The notes beneath the pieces were generated by a model. That model was given only the letters and a program-made list of their open reading frames with translations, had not been told where the DNA came from and made no database searches. From Timema cristinae (lineage: Eukaryota > Arthropoda > Insecta > Phasmatodea > Timematidae), in contig JBCFYV010011164.1 in assembly GCA_039000515.1 (NCBI GenBank), positions 41,709,352-41,773,351 of the forward strand: a stretch of DNA of 64,000 bases, read 5' to 3'. Numbering within the stretch: the stretch's first letter is position 1; the number at the start of each line of letters is the position of its first letter. Positions 26,833-41,400 of the stretch are shown here, in pieces. A program made the translations under genes and the position numbers.

Positions 26833-29412
26833 CTTTATTTACATGGTGAAATTAAGGCATCAGCCTTCTCTTCCATTTAACCATGTCTTAAGTTATCATT
26901 ATACTACATTTATCAATTATTATCATTAAATAAAACACAGGAGACATGTATTTGAAGAAAACATTATTAAGGTGGTGCTTACAATTTAGGGACATTTAAA
27001 TATTAAGGGGAGGGGGTCCTAAGTCCGTGTCACAGTTTTATATTTGATTGGGCTGGTTTTTAAAATGGTCCAAGATTTCTCCATAGAAGAGGACGAAAAT
27101 TTAATTTTAGGGGTGGAAAAGCACCCATCAATTATTGACATATCTTTGCTAGTGTACCGGGATCAACATGTGAAGGGCAATACATGGAAAGAGATCTTAG
27201 GAATAGTTGATCGATCAAGCTAGTATTTGTTATCAACACTATTCCAAAATAATACAGAACATTTCTAACACAATTGAAAAACTCTGATAACTGAGGAATG
27301 ATCTGCACTACACATAAAATTACCAACGACTGGCGACCAAGAGACACATCTAGGGAAACACTGTATCCCACGTTTATGACTCACCAACCACATCTGTGGT
27401 CGCAGACGCGAGACATGCTGAGGGAATCCTACCTTAAATTGTCTTTCTTCTTTTTTGTTTGATAAAGTTAATAATGTCAAAATATTACTACTCTATTTTT
27501 GTAAATTCTACTATGGACGACAAAAGAAAATAAGATGTAACCTTTGTGCATTGGATTGGCCCAAACATGTTTTTTCTTTTATTCGGTGGAAATACAATGT
27601 ACAATGTTCAAGGTTGTAAAAGATTGTACTATGGTAAGGGTATCAGTGGTCACATAGTAGTGGCCTGTTGCTAATATAATATTGGTGTTAGTTACATAAA
27701 AATATATCAAATCCTAAAAATGTAAGTAAATATAAGCTTTATAATTGTTTAGTAAAAGAACCACCAGCTGAAACTATTCCCTACAATACACCAAAAGAGT
27801 TGTAATATGTTTTTATTTAGTATTTCCCCGTGTTTCCCTACCTATTCAGTTATACATTATAGTTTTGTTTACAAAACACGTTATTCATTTTGAACATATT
27901 TGTTTTTACCTTCGCATATACATAGAAAATATTGCAATCGTGAAAAAAATTCTACCTTGATATTCTGATGATTATTGACATTTAATGTGCTCCAAACCCA
28001 TAAAAGTGCATTTGGAAAGTCTGTTTGTCCTTCAGTTTGTCTATTTGTACCTGGTATCACAACTGAAATGGTTTTATGGATTTTGTTCAAATTTGATATT
28101 TATTTAGTTTTTTAAATTTTAATTTTATTTCTTAAAATAAGTGTTGTATTGATTACTATTTTTCATTAATTTGAAATCTTTTTTAAAATAGCGCTTAGTA
28201 TTTTGTTTAAAATGGCTATTTGGTGTATATTTAATATGACAAATAATAGTGTTAATCTATTTTTTGGGAGAAAATTTGCTTAAGGGTTGTTTACTTATGA
28301 CTAACTTATGAAAATTATACCGCCCATTCTCCCCTCAACATAAGTTTCATTGTACAGTTTGAACTGTGTTCTTCTTTTCTTTGTAAAAGTCATATTGTGT
28401 TGGTTCCCTTTTATATAATTTCTACTTGTATTTCATGTACCTTCTTCTAAATATATATTATTAACTACCTCAAATAGCGAAAAGAAGTTTTCCTTAGTGA
28501 GAGATTATTTTTTATAAGTGTGCATTTTTAAAAAAAGTGAGTTCAACTGTAGATTATTGAAGGTTATTTTTGCTCTAAATCATTTTAATCATTTCCGTAT
28601 ATTAAAATTTTAAGAACAATAGTTTATCTTGAGCTAGAATTTGGAATGACACATACAGTATAGTAAAAATTCAAGAAATTCTAAAATATTTCAAATATCA
28701 GAAATAGTTTAATGTGACTACTGCTGCATAGTAAACGACAGTAAATTCTGTTTGTTCTTCTGTAAGCAGGGCCCAACTGGTAAACCAGGTCCTGCAGGGT
28801 TGATAGGACAGCCAGGACACAAAGGAGATCAAGGAGATGATGGGGTACAAGGACCTGTCGGACCAAGAGGACTTCCTGGATCCATGGTACTTATGTTGTT
28901 TACATCACTCATTTATTTTCTCCACTAAGCTGCGCACTCAGCATCTCCATTATGTCAATTGTTATTTTTACTTTCTCAGAAAGAAGTGTGATTGTGAAAA
29001 TGTTCAACCTCGAGAGTATTATAAATCTTTACACATTATGTGTTCACACCTGGAACCTAAAAGAGTAGGTTTTATGATTCCCTCTGTCCTCACATTGTTG
29101 TGTCTCTCTGTCTCTTTGTCTTTCTCTGGGACTACAGCTGAAACGGCTATTTAGATTATTTTTACTAATTTAATGTCTAGATGTTATACCTCTGGACTTT
29201 TATTTTAACTCTAACCCTCACCTTAAAGATAATTTACTAATGACTGATTTTTGAAAATTCAAAATTTCTCAAAAACTGCTTTTACAATTTTGTTTAAAAT
29301 GTGTCTGGGAAGTGTTAGACATGATAAATAACACTATAAACTCATTTTTGGAGGAGAAATTTGTTTAAGGGTAGTTTCCATACTACTACTACTACTACTA
29401 TTATTATTATTA

Positions 29413-29449
<37 letters not shown>

Positions 29450-32400
29450 GCACCGCGTCTTACTACCCATTCGGGTTATACGCACTTACGCTAATGTGTA
29501 ATGGTAGGGTGATTGTGAGATGAAATGAAGGACATACAGTTTAATGTGGAATCCTAACCACGGTGGAGGTCTGGCATTCCCCACATTTACAAGATGTCTT
29601 GTCACAGGTGATTCCATACTACTGATTTTTGAAAATTTAATATATTTAAAAAAATGGCTCTTAGCAATTATATGCGTCTCCTCTATTTGTCCAAACAGAC
29701 GAGAGGAAGTTTTGATTATACATCGTTTCGTGTTGAGCTAGACTGCCGAGGATGGGGAGATCAAGGTTTGAATCTCGGTCGGGTGAAATGGGGGTGGAAT
29801 TTACTAAAAGGTTTTCCACTCTCACTCCACGCAAATGCGAGTTCACTTCCTCTAAATTCAACCCTCCCAATTCCTAACTCATTTACCTAATTAGTACCTA
29901 AGTGTATAACCTGAACGAATAGTAAGACAAAATTTTAAAAAAAACATCTCCAGAATGAGCACACCTTTCTTATGTACACTTCGCTCACTCTGAAAGTTAG
30001 TACACTTAGTCACTTACCTTGCTTGTTTCCACTATGGTACAGCTTTTACAAAAACTCCATAATGGTGACTGTAAGCTTTCAGCATAAACAGAGTGTACAT
30101 ATGTCTTAGTTGGAGGAAACCTGAAAATATGCTTATGATAATCATTTTGACTATTATTAATCATTTGTTTTAATAATTGTTCTATTTTATGAGTCTGTTA
30201 AGTTAGACCCCATGAATTGTTCTTAAATACCGGTAAGCCGAAGGTCTGAGTGTGTATTCAGCTCTGGATGGAGAAGTGCATCAAACCAGCCTTTGGGTTG
30301 AAACCTCACTATCATATATTACCAGTAGACATTTTTTAAACCACAAATAATAAAAGTAATACTAAATAACAATCAATATTGTTGACAGTTAAAACTATTT
30401 ATAACAAAACTAATTTTTTTAGATTATATAAAATTGTTTTTTAATTTGTGTAGAATTTGCTCTCTCTATTTAACAGTTTAATCAAAGGAACTTGTCAAAA
30501 TTATGTAAGCATAATATTGACAAACTAAGTAAAACTGCTAAAGTGGCCTAATTATTTAATGTATCCTAATAACCTGGGGCCACATGCATCTTTCCAAATA
30601 TCCTCATAATAAAGACAGACCACTGCTGTTATCAACCAGGGCTAGGTTAGTGCCCAGAGTGCACAAACAAGCTGTCATATTTACCTGCGAGAAATTAAAT
30701 CCGGAAACAAGAAGAACTGAATTAAAAGTGAAAATTTTAAGAACCAGAAAAATATAAAACTCCAAACAATTTTTTTTACAGATCCAAATGAAATATAATT
30801 GGTACATAAGTTTTTGTAGAAGAATACGGACATGAACATAGACATTAAATGTAAGAGAAATAAGAAAATTGGAGACTTTGGGACTGAAGTTTGTGAGGAG
30901 TATGCTAACTGTCATGAGGAAACAAGCTTAGGAATTAAGTTATTCGTGAAAGAGTGGGGGAGTATATGAGATAATCGAGGAAGCAAGACTGAAATGGTAT
31001 GGGCACATAACGAGGATAGAAGAAAGAAAAGAATACCAAACAGAATTATTGAGATGAACTATATAGGAAAAGATTACAATGGAGACCAAGAACGAGACAA
31101 GAGAAGCAGATATCAGAAAGTGTGCAAGTGAGAGGAGAAGAATGGAAGCAAATATAGATGGAAGGAAAGAGGAAAATGGAGGCATTATGCTTTGTTCTTT
31201 CAAAGGTCCTTAACAAAACTCTGGTTGTTTGGCACAAAGGAATGAAAACAACTAACCCCAGGGCAAAGATAAGCTGTACCCCAAACCCTCAGCCTCCAGG
31301 TTAAAATGTATGCGCTCACTGGAAGAGCTTGAGTCCTTCAACACAGGTATTGCTAGGTGCCATGAAGTGGCATTCAAACAAAAAGTTTCATTTTAAACAT
31401 GATTTCACTAGTAAGAAGACACAAATAGCCTTGTCGAGTTAATCAGCTGGCTTCCACAAAGCTAGGTTCTTCATATAATCCCACCTCACAAAGATCTTAC
31501 ACATACTGCACATTATGATTACAATGGTCTGTTTATGATGAACATGTTAAAAGTGAGTCGTTTAACAACTGCACATTTGGAAGTGCTAATATCCAGGGCT
31601 GTGGGGTCGGACTCTTAACAACATTGTAGGAACCTGGGGAAAATGCATTGAGAGACTACTAGCCCTACCCGCCATAGTAATAAAAATATAAACACTCAAT
31701 ATGGCAGCATCCCACTGCCCAGTGTATCCACGACTTTAGTGTGTGATAAAGTAGAGTTGTTTTTCATTTAACGGGGTTGAGAGTGATGGGTGTGGGGAGT
31801 CTTGTATCTGCTATATTTACCAACAGATAGGCCTATTGCTAGTTTTGGCAGTTAATGGTCTTATTTTAAAATATTGCTTTCAAGTGGTGGGCTGTCTTAG
31901 AGTTGTTTTAGATATTAAACACTAAGCCAACATTTTGCAGAAAATTTATTTAAATATATCATTTTAAATCCTGCCAATATTTTTTTATTTAAAATAACAA
32001 ATTTATTAGAAAAAAATTAAAGTTTAAAATTTAGTGTAAAACTTGAAATTTAAACTTTAATTGATAAATAAAAATAAAATTTTAAATAATATTTTTATAT
32101 AGATAGTTTGAAAAGCACAATTAAAGATAAATTTAAAAAACCACAAGTGATTTGGATAAATGGTTATTTAAATATTTTACGGTGACCTGGCGGTCTAGGG
32201 GTAAGGTGTCAGACTTCTGTGCTGGCGGCCGGGGCTCAATCCTCGGTCCCGGCACAGATTTATCTTACCAAACCCTTCCTTCACCTCTGACAAGACATCT
32301 TGTGAATGTGGGGAATGCCAGGCCTCCACCGTGGTTCGGATTCCACGTTAAACTGTAGGTCCTTCATTTCATCTCACAATCACCCTACCATTACACAATA

Positions 32401-35400
32401 GCGTAAGTGCGTACAACCCGAACGGGTAGTAAGACGCGGTGCTAATAATAATAATAATATTTAAATATTTTGATCCAGAGCTTAGCCTGTATTTCAAAAG
32501 GGTGGTTCACCCTCTTAAGACGACACAGACATATTATAAGCTTGAATAAAGCAGATAATTAGTGGAAAATATCTAATTTTCAGTATCACCAACACTAAAT
32601 TGTTCAAAAGAAAAATACCTGCTATTATGTAGCACCATGAGCTGACGGTCACTGGTCTGAATCAAATAAAACATTCAACAAAGCTTTGTTGTTCTATCCT
32701 TGTGTTCGTCCACTGATTAGTCCTTTATATCCACTATTGGTAGACAGATGCGGGTATCGATGAATCCTATAGAGCGATTATTAGTGCATCGGCAATTAAT
32801 CATAATCAATGATTATCATGATATTAATCGGTGACTTTTCTTAGTATTCAAAATGTGTAGCACAATAAATGTTTTGTCTTATGGACTTAAAAAAAAAACA
32901 ATGACTCATAACAAAACTAGAAATCTATGAACATACACAAATGACAGTAAACAAGTAATGCGCTGGCCTGATTTTAATATACAGTCCTATTTAAAACGCT
33001 CCATCCAACAATTAAGGGAAAGGGGAACGCTCGACGTGGCCACAGGAGGGGAGGAGATACGAGCCTAGGAGGCTGAGGAAGTGAGAGAAGACGAGCGATA
33101 AAGTCTGGAGAAAAGAGGATAAAAAAACTAATAAACATTATTCAAACAGCTGGTACTGTTGTAACTAATTTAATTTTACTACTCTCATTTTTTTTCTATC
33201 TTATTTTTATTTATTTAGCCAAGCGATTAAAAAAGGGACTAGCTTTGGGTCCCCAAATCCTTGGAGGCCCCCTGCGGACGCATAGCTTGTATAGGCCAAT
33301 AACCGGCCCTGTGTATCTTCACCTATAAATGTTTTTCAGGGTCCTCCCGGTATCCCTGGTTCACCAGGCTCAGCAGGATTACCCGGCTTCACGGGCCCAG
33401 CGGGACCCCCTGGACCACCGGGGCCTCCTGGTCCTCCAGGTGACAGCGGAAACATCCCCAACACATTAGTCGCATTGGATGGGAATGGATTGCCTGGGGT
33501 GGCTGGCCCCAGAGGACCAGCGGGCTCTCCTGGACTGGTGAGGATGATCATTTAAACCTTTGAACCTTGATTGGTTGGTGTTGCACCTTTTTTTTCGAGA
33601 GGACAACAGCAATAACAATATCACCTATTTTATTTTTTCGAAGGGGCAGCAGCAATAACAATATCACCTATTTTATTTAAGAAAAGCAACTCAAAGGAAT
33701 TTTATTGAACTAAAATTGACTTGAGGGTTATATAATATGTTCGAAATTGAAGGGCTTTGGAAGATATTTGTTCCAAAAAGGGATGAAGCTAATTGAGATT
33801 GGAGGAGGTTACAAAATGATGAGTGACATACCCTGTACTCATTACAAGATAGTGTTAGGATAATCAAGTCTCTTAGATAACAGTGAGCAGGACATGCAAC
33901 GGGAATAGGAGAATCAAGAACCCTGTTCAAGGTACTGACTGGCAAAACATTGGGAAGTGACCATTGGGAATACTTAGATGCAGATGGGAGGATAACAATA
34001 GAATTGACCTGAAAGAATCAGGTTGTAATGAGGTGTACTGGATAGAACTAGCTCAATATAGGGATAGGTGACATACTTTGTTGTTTCTGAAATGGATTTT
34101 CGAGTTCTTAATGCTGTAGAGCAAGTAAGCATATAATATTAAAGCAAAGGAAAAACTATGTCAAATGGTTGGATTTAATAAACATTAAAATGTGTAGATC
34201 AGGCCATATACTAAATCAATAAAACTAAAGCAACATTTAAAACACACAACTTCACAGTAGAGAGATTTTCTTTTTGGAGTTCACTATTGAAAGGTCTCCT
34301 GGGAAGATGCATGTGGAATTGAAATATTGAAGTGTTTGTAAATATGTTTTAATGTATTATACCATTATTTGTGCTTAATTTTCTATAGTAGTATCATATT
34401 TATTTAATCATATGGTATATGGTATATGGTATAAAATGATTAATACGCTTTATTTCATACATATTGAAACATTTTAAAAAATCTACAAATTGTCATTCAG
34501 ATCCTAGTACCAAGCGGAAGGAATGGTTTCTTTTTTAAAGAATATTTGTTTCATTGTTTCAGCCTGGGGAGCGTGGGGCAGCTGGCGAGAGGGGTCCGAG
34601 GGACAGTCTGGACCCATGGGGATGCCCGGGAAGGAGGGGTCTCTGGGCTCTCTGGCCCACCAGGACAAAGAGGGCAGTCGGGAATACACGGCCTGCCAGG
34701 ACCACCTGTGAGTTAGACACTCTAACACAGTTATATGTCCTCAAACCAAGTGGCAAGGGTGGTAGGGTACAGGGCTAGTAACTAAGAACAAATGTTAGGC
34801 TCTTGAGCAAGAATGAAGTTTGTGAGGAGCATATTAGCTATTCACGAGGAGAAACAGGACTAGGAATTTAGTTCAGGAAATATTGGGGGTACAGCGATAG
34901 TTGAGGACGCATGGCTGAGATGGTATCTGTTCTTGTAATGAGAATGGAAAAAGAGAGAATACCAAAGAGAATGATGGAGATTAAGTATATAGGAAAAGGA
35001 CTACAAGGGATATCAAGAAATAAATGGGAGGAGCAAACAACAAAAAGTTTTCAAGTGAGAGTAGAAGAATGGAAGTGAATAACTCTTTTAATGCCACACC
35101 AATAACATTATTCACGTGCAAATAGTGTCACAGCTATTTCATAATTTATTGTAAAACACTGTTATTGAGGAAGCGATTTTTCATATTGTTTTAACATTTT
35201 TATCTGCATATCATGTTCTATAATAAATGAAAATGTTCTTATCCCAGTGAAATAATTCACACTTACTTATCTATCGGGTAACGCCAGAACTAACACTAAT
35301 ATGGAAAGTCGATCAGATCAATCGTGGCACTAAAATGGATGAAGGAGGAAGAATGGGGAAGGATAGAGGAAATTGGAGGCATTTTAATTAACTAACCTAG

Positions 35401-38400
35401 CCCCAGGCTGTAAACAATTGTAGATGATGATAATGTTATACAATCATTAAATGACACATTATAATTTTTGATTGTTGTTTCAATCTTGGCTGTATACATA
35501 AAGTGAATAGTCGACACAGTGGATATGGCTCAAACATCACTAACAGACATTGTTGCCAATGATAACTTACATATCACTGTCCCAGAGCAAGACAACTTGT
35601 AAGACAATGTCAATGTTAATGTTATTTATTTTGTATGTGTATAAATAAACTGCAAGTATGTCTTGGTTGTATATTTAACACATCTAATTTTATAATAATG
35701 TAAATTGATAAAAAGAAATAAAAAAGGAAAAATAACCTAATAAGTGTAAATATAATTAAGAAAGCCCATCTAGTGAAATAGGAAAAATGGGACCTGAATT
35801 TAATCCACAAAAGTGACATCTTCCTTTTTTCTATAGTAGAAATAGTCACAAGCATTTAAATACATATTGACGAATATTCTGGCATTGTGGCCTTTACTAA
35901 ACAAAAAGAGGAAAGACAAGTTACACAAACACTAAACTATTCCATTTTGAATTCAATTTGTGTTTAAATGTATGTGCGACTAACTCTACTATAGTAGACA
36001 AAAGAGAGGAAGATGTCTCGTTTGTGCATTGGATTCTTTCCACAGTTTTCCTCTTTCCTTAGGTGGACTTTCTTAATTTTATTTGCACTTCTCGATTTAT
36101 CTTTATCTTTTTTTATCTTATCTTTTATTTATTTTTATCCATTTTTGTTATTATAAAATAATTTAGCCATTGGGCTTATTCATTGTTAAACATTTAACAA
36201 TAATTATGAGTAGTTTCTAAACATATATATAAACCTTGATGTGAAACATTATCTTTACATTGCAAGAGTAAGTAAATGCTATTTTTTTTTACATAAAACA
36301 TAGTGCAGTATAGAACAATAAAGAGTAAAAGATGGGACATTTTTAGTTGTCACTAACTTAAAATGCTCCATTTTTATTTAGTTTTTGCAGTCTTGTGAGC
36401 ATAGATTACTGTATGTCGGCTGGTAAATTACTTTTTTTTTTAAGATTAAAACCTATATTCAAAAGGATTAAGACTTCTGTACATATATTTTTAGAACACA
36501 AGCTTTCTTCACTTCTATTAGTAACAGATAGTTTCTCAGAAAACTATATTAGATTCAAACCAACTGCTTGTGCTCAGCAAATGCTAGCATTTTAATAAGT
36601 TCTATTTTATTTTATTTTATTTATGTTGCCTTAGCCTAGCCTAGCCAGCCTTAGAAAATAACAGCAGCTGGTATATCCTATTTTCCTTTTAGCCACAATT
36701 TAGCTTAGTGCTTTAATTCAAGCCACCTTATTTCAATGAAATCTAATGTGCTGAGTATTCAAATATTTATATTTGACTGATTTAGTATTTTGGAATGTGT
36801 TTTTAAAATGATAAAGTAAAAAATAATACTGAAACGACATCAAGTAGTTGTCTTATCAACTATACTGACAGTCAAACAATATTTATAAGTTATATATCTA
36901 CTAGGTTATATGTAGAATAACACATTAGTCAATGCCCACATTAAAATCTGTTTGTACTTATCAACAAATATTGGAAATGTTTGTGAATTGAGAGGGTAGT
37001 AGCCCATGCAGCCTACCTTTGTGGAAGTTCGTTGCCTATAAATATCAAGTAGAACACACATCGATTAAACAAATGCAATTTTTTTTACTTTTTAGAGTTT
37101 GTTTTATAGCACATAAAAGGTCTACCTCGTATTAAATTTGGAGATAAAAGTGGGATCGACTAAACTTATATACTTGTTTCTGCATTATTTTTAAAACAGC
37201 TAGGTCTACTAACTTTTTTTACTTGTCACTTATTAATATCATATTTATACTAATTAAAATATTTTTTAACATTTCAGGGCCGTAGTTTCACTGAAGCAGA
37301 AGTTCGAGATATCTGTGCTGCTGTTCTGAGAGGTATAATTTTATGTTATTTTTATACATTTCATATTATCAACAGAATACTGTGTTTTGGCAAATAACAA
37401 CAATATGGGCCTTTGACAAGACACAGTGGTTTGAGATATTTAACTTAGGTCCCTAAGCAACCACCTCTAAGGAACTTTGATTTGAATATTAGTTGAGACA
37501 AAACTTAGTTTTCACTCAGTGCCAAATAATGAGGGATTCTAAGCTCACTTTAAGTGGGAACTTGTTGCTGATTTTCTATTTGTATTATAACACATTTAAA
37601 AATAACAATAGGCTTTACAAACTCGGCAAACTTAATTTGTTGTTTGAATCTGTTTATGTGTGTTATTTTATTTCTGGTGATGAATGACTCTTTGTTTACT
37701 CTTTTCTATACTTGTCTGGGTGTTGTTTATGGCATGTGTTATATTCATTGTAAAGAAATCAATACTATTATTGCAAATTGAAAAATTGCAAATAAAGCAT
37801 TTGATTTTAAACTAGTTCCCACCCACAGCTTTGCTTGCATTAAAGTTGAGGAAATTAATTTTTCCCCAGCTATCTAAGAAACAAAATTAAATAAACCTAA
37901 TTTACATCAAAAATCATAAAATAACTGAGAAAGTTATTAAATTTAAGATGGAAACGGGCAAGCACTTTAACAGTGGCTCTCTTACATTGAGGTATTGTTG
38001 CAATGAACAACAAAATAAATAGCTAGTATATGCCATCTAGGAAAGTAAATATAGGGAATTGAAAAAAGCACTCTATAGTAAGCCACCTACCACACCAAAC
38101 AAAATTGTGTGGCAAGCTTAGTACCAAACAGTTAGCAAGAATGTTACTTACAGTGCTAATGCATTCAAAACTAAACCGAATTGTGAGCGGCTCTTTATGT
38201 GTTTACGAAGATTCCCGAAGAAAAATGAACACATCCTATCTCTCACCCTGCTTGAATCAAGTGTCACTCTTTGTACTCACACAAGCAGCCGTGATGTTAA
38301 TTTATTGCTTACCAACTGGTTTTTTCAACACTGCTTCATTCACTGATGAGATAGTCTGATGGATGGTATTCAAGCTTACCCTATTCCCGGAAAAATAAGG

Positions 38401-41400
38401 TGTACAATAGAAAAAGTTCCGTCTCATTCTGATGAGTACTTTTGTGTTTACTGGCAACAAACAACCAAACTTACAAAAATTCTAAAAATGGAATATTTGG
38501 TTTTCTTATCGTTTATATTTCTTAGCGAAATTGAAACTCCACAAAATAATTAGAAAGTACAGATGGACCTTAGAGTTTTTTTATATGTATATATAGAGTC
38601 CTATATTCACTATAAACAATTTTTTTTATAAATTAGAGTAATCATTTGATTTTTAATCAAATAGTTTGGCATTATAATTTTATATTTATTGAATACAAGC
38701 TCTTTACTTGGTACTCAGAAGTTTTCTGAGAAGCTCGCTTGAGCTCAACTTAAAATGAAAACTTATTAGCTCACATACCCCTATTGATTTCTAACATCAC
38801 TAAAAGATCATGACACTAATAATAAGAAAACATTTCCATTTAAAAGAAAGAAATGGGTTTAGGGGTTTTAATTAATATAAGTTTCATAAATTTTAATAGG
38901 AAACATGCTGCTGTTTTTTGTACTTGTGTATTTCAACCTGTGTCTTGTAGCTGGTGCTCTGTTGATTATAATTGATGACATTGTTATTTGGAATAGAGCA
39001 CTAGGCCAAATCATGGTTTAAATTAGGAGGAAAAGCCAGCACACTTACCTTGGTGACTCTCTTGACCTGATGAAGTTGTCTGTGACAGCGAAAGCTTGTT
39101 CTTAAAAATGATTGTGTTTGTGTGTTTTTTATTTTTCTATCCAAACAATTCCTATTCCAGTCTCACTAAGGTAAGAGTGCTTGCTATCCCTCCTAATTTA
39201 AACCACAATTGATGACATGTGGAATTCATTCAATTGATTTTGTATGTTGTATTTTAGTTTTGATTTGTGAGTCATCAGAAATTAGTATAAGTTTATTACT
39301 ATTTGTTAAAAAAACAACAATCATAACCGCTATTAGATAAACATGAATGTATTTAAAAAATACTATGTCATATTGTTTTACATATGTTTAAGTACAAGTA
39401 TGTGTACAGAATAGATTATTTATTGAGAAATATTGTTGCAAATTTTATTGAGATTTAATTTTGCTTAGAATAAGACTATAATTTAAAATTTGCCAAATTA
39501 CAATTAATTCAAAGTTCACCAAAGTCTTCACTTTTATTTTCAGTTTTTGAGAACAAAAATATAATCACCAAAACAGATTTCACAGACCTTAATTAGTGAT
39601 GTTCCCCTACTATAGAAAGCTGACCGAATGCTGCATTGGTAAGGTGGAGGATTTTCCCAAAGTATCCAAAATATTATTAAAACCATACAGTGAAAATATC
39701 TTTACTACTCAATTCCAACTGTCCCTACTGAAAATATTATTTACTCGTGTATAAAATCTCACATCTTAAAGTGTGTGCATTCAAGGGCTGGGTCTTAAGA
39801 CTATGACTGACAATATTTAAAATAATTTGGTTTGAAGCCAGGTAAGTCAGAAATGTAGTCTTAAGCTCTATGTAAGCCATTAAGGTACGAGTAGCTATAG
39901 GGTGGACGGATTCACTGTCTAATAAGCCTTCTAGTATCTAATTAATTGTCTGCTGTAGCCATTATGTTTTATTGTTATCAAAGTAAATGTAACTAGTCTC
40001 TGTAAAAACCATCAATAAACAAAAGGGTTTCTGCTTATCATTTGTAAAGTGTGATGTGTGTTGTATTCCGGCGCTTAGACCAGCTGAGCGAATTGACGGC
40101 AACACTTGTGGGACCTCCTGGACCTCCTGGAAAAAGCAGGCCTGGTCGACCCGGAGCCCATGGACTCCAGGGACCGACAGGTTGGACAACCGTAACCGAC
40201 AACATTTATCTTGCTTGGGTCATGTCTTTTTAACATTAAGTGGAAATCAAGTAGAATTTTTTCAAATAATTGATTTATTCTATATTCATGTTATTCAGGA
40301 AGTTCAACTAAACCATCATAATTATAAAGAGCCTATACCTAGGTAAATACATTAATTATCCGATAGAAAAATTGCACCAAAGGGTTGTATTTAATATTCT
40401 TAAAAAGGTGGATGAAAGGGCAAAGACTACACACTCTCTGGAAAATTATAAACCTTAACGCTAACAACTAAAATATATCACAGTAATTTTTGGGGCACAT
40501 TAGACCATACTAGCTTTCGCTGAAGAAGTGTTCCGATGTGTTTCAAAAACTACTTTGATGTATTTTATTTGTGTTATTTGTGATCTAAAGGCTTACATTA
40601 TTCTGATAAATGTGTAGGCTTTGCCCTTCTATCCATTTTTTTATGTTTATTAAATAACCAATGTGTATTTTACATTTTGATTTTTTTAAATTAATACTAA
40701 TGTGGTTGAATATGTTTGGAAAAGGGTCTAATAAAGTAGATAGGAAACATATAAAACAAAATGAACACAATATGTTTTTTTGTTTGCTCTGTTTTATGTC
40801 TCCTGTCCACCTTTCCTATACCTTTTCCCAAATATAGATAACACAATACCTTAATAAGTTAAAAAGTTTTCACTTAAGAAATAATGTAGTTGAATATTAT
40901 CATAAATTAAACCATCTTGGCTGTCGAATTGCTGAAGTACCGCCATTCTCTCCAGGAATTTTTAAGTCAACTCTCGGATAGAGAATTCTCTTAAGTATAT
41001 ATCACTGAATGTTTCGGAGCTCTTTTTTTATCGGGTGTTAATAATTTGGTAGAATAATTTATTTCCAAGAGATCAATAAAATATTAATCATAAATATATC
41101 TCTCTTGAATAATAATACATTTAAAAATTGATCATTGAAATCAAACACATATTAACTAAAGAAATGTATCCTACTTTGTTAACAAAACAGGACCCAAGCA
41201 ACTTAAAATTGACTTTCTTCATTTTCCTTCTATGTCCGTGACAAACCCGTGCACCTCAAGGAAGTAGATCGACAACAGTTGCAGCACACTAGCACAGCAT
41301 GTCAACATATAACACACACACACTGATTATTGTCTTTGCCCTGCACTTACTTTGCACACAGATCGAATGGAAGAGCTAACTTCGGGTCTTCGTGGGCCAC

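Larger units (their letters stand above)
26096..28769. other. Intron 6
   Basis: It contains copy 2 of the 23450 repeat (26340-26478), a perfect hairpin, a GAT/ATT microsatellite and a fragment at 27497-27620 related to 35980-36200 (shared tttgtgcattggatt). A diverged repeat at 28120-28320 matches 29237-29380. There is no coding signal. Confidence 0.55.
28887..33339. other. Intron 7, repeat-rich
   Basis: It holds two SINEs near 29.4-29.9 kb, a LINE fragment and a full SINE at 32.2 kb. 29932-30854 and 31210-32160 have no recognisable gene. A hAT-style end (ccggccctg, near 33304-33312) sits close to exon 8, but I could not find its partner. Confidence 0.55.
34708..37277. other. Intron 9
   Basis: It contains a LINE fragment with a nested small element and a dispersed repeat at 35980-36200. 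The remainder, including 36201-37277, is AT-rich without coding signal. Confidence 0.55.

Noticed and set aside
5447..34707. The idea that the collagen gene is a pseudogene because exons 3, 4 and 9 are frame-broken
   Set aside because: All breaks are single-base losses, splice sites are intact, Gly-X-Y continues exactly beyond each break, and junction phases fit only if the lost bases are restored.
39066..39097. Hammerhead-ribozyme-like core, CTGATGA followed by a short stem and GAAA, inside the foldback element
   Set aside because: The possible stem II (gttgtc/gacagc) is preceded by an extra A, and I cannot find consistent stem I and stem III partners or a cleavage triplet in the right place.
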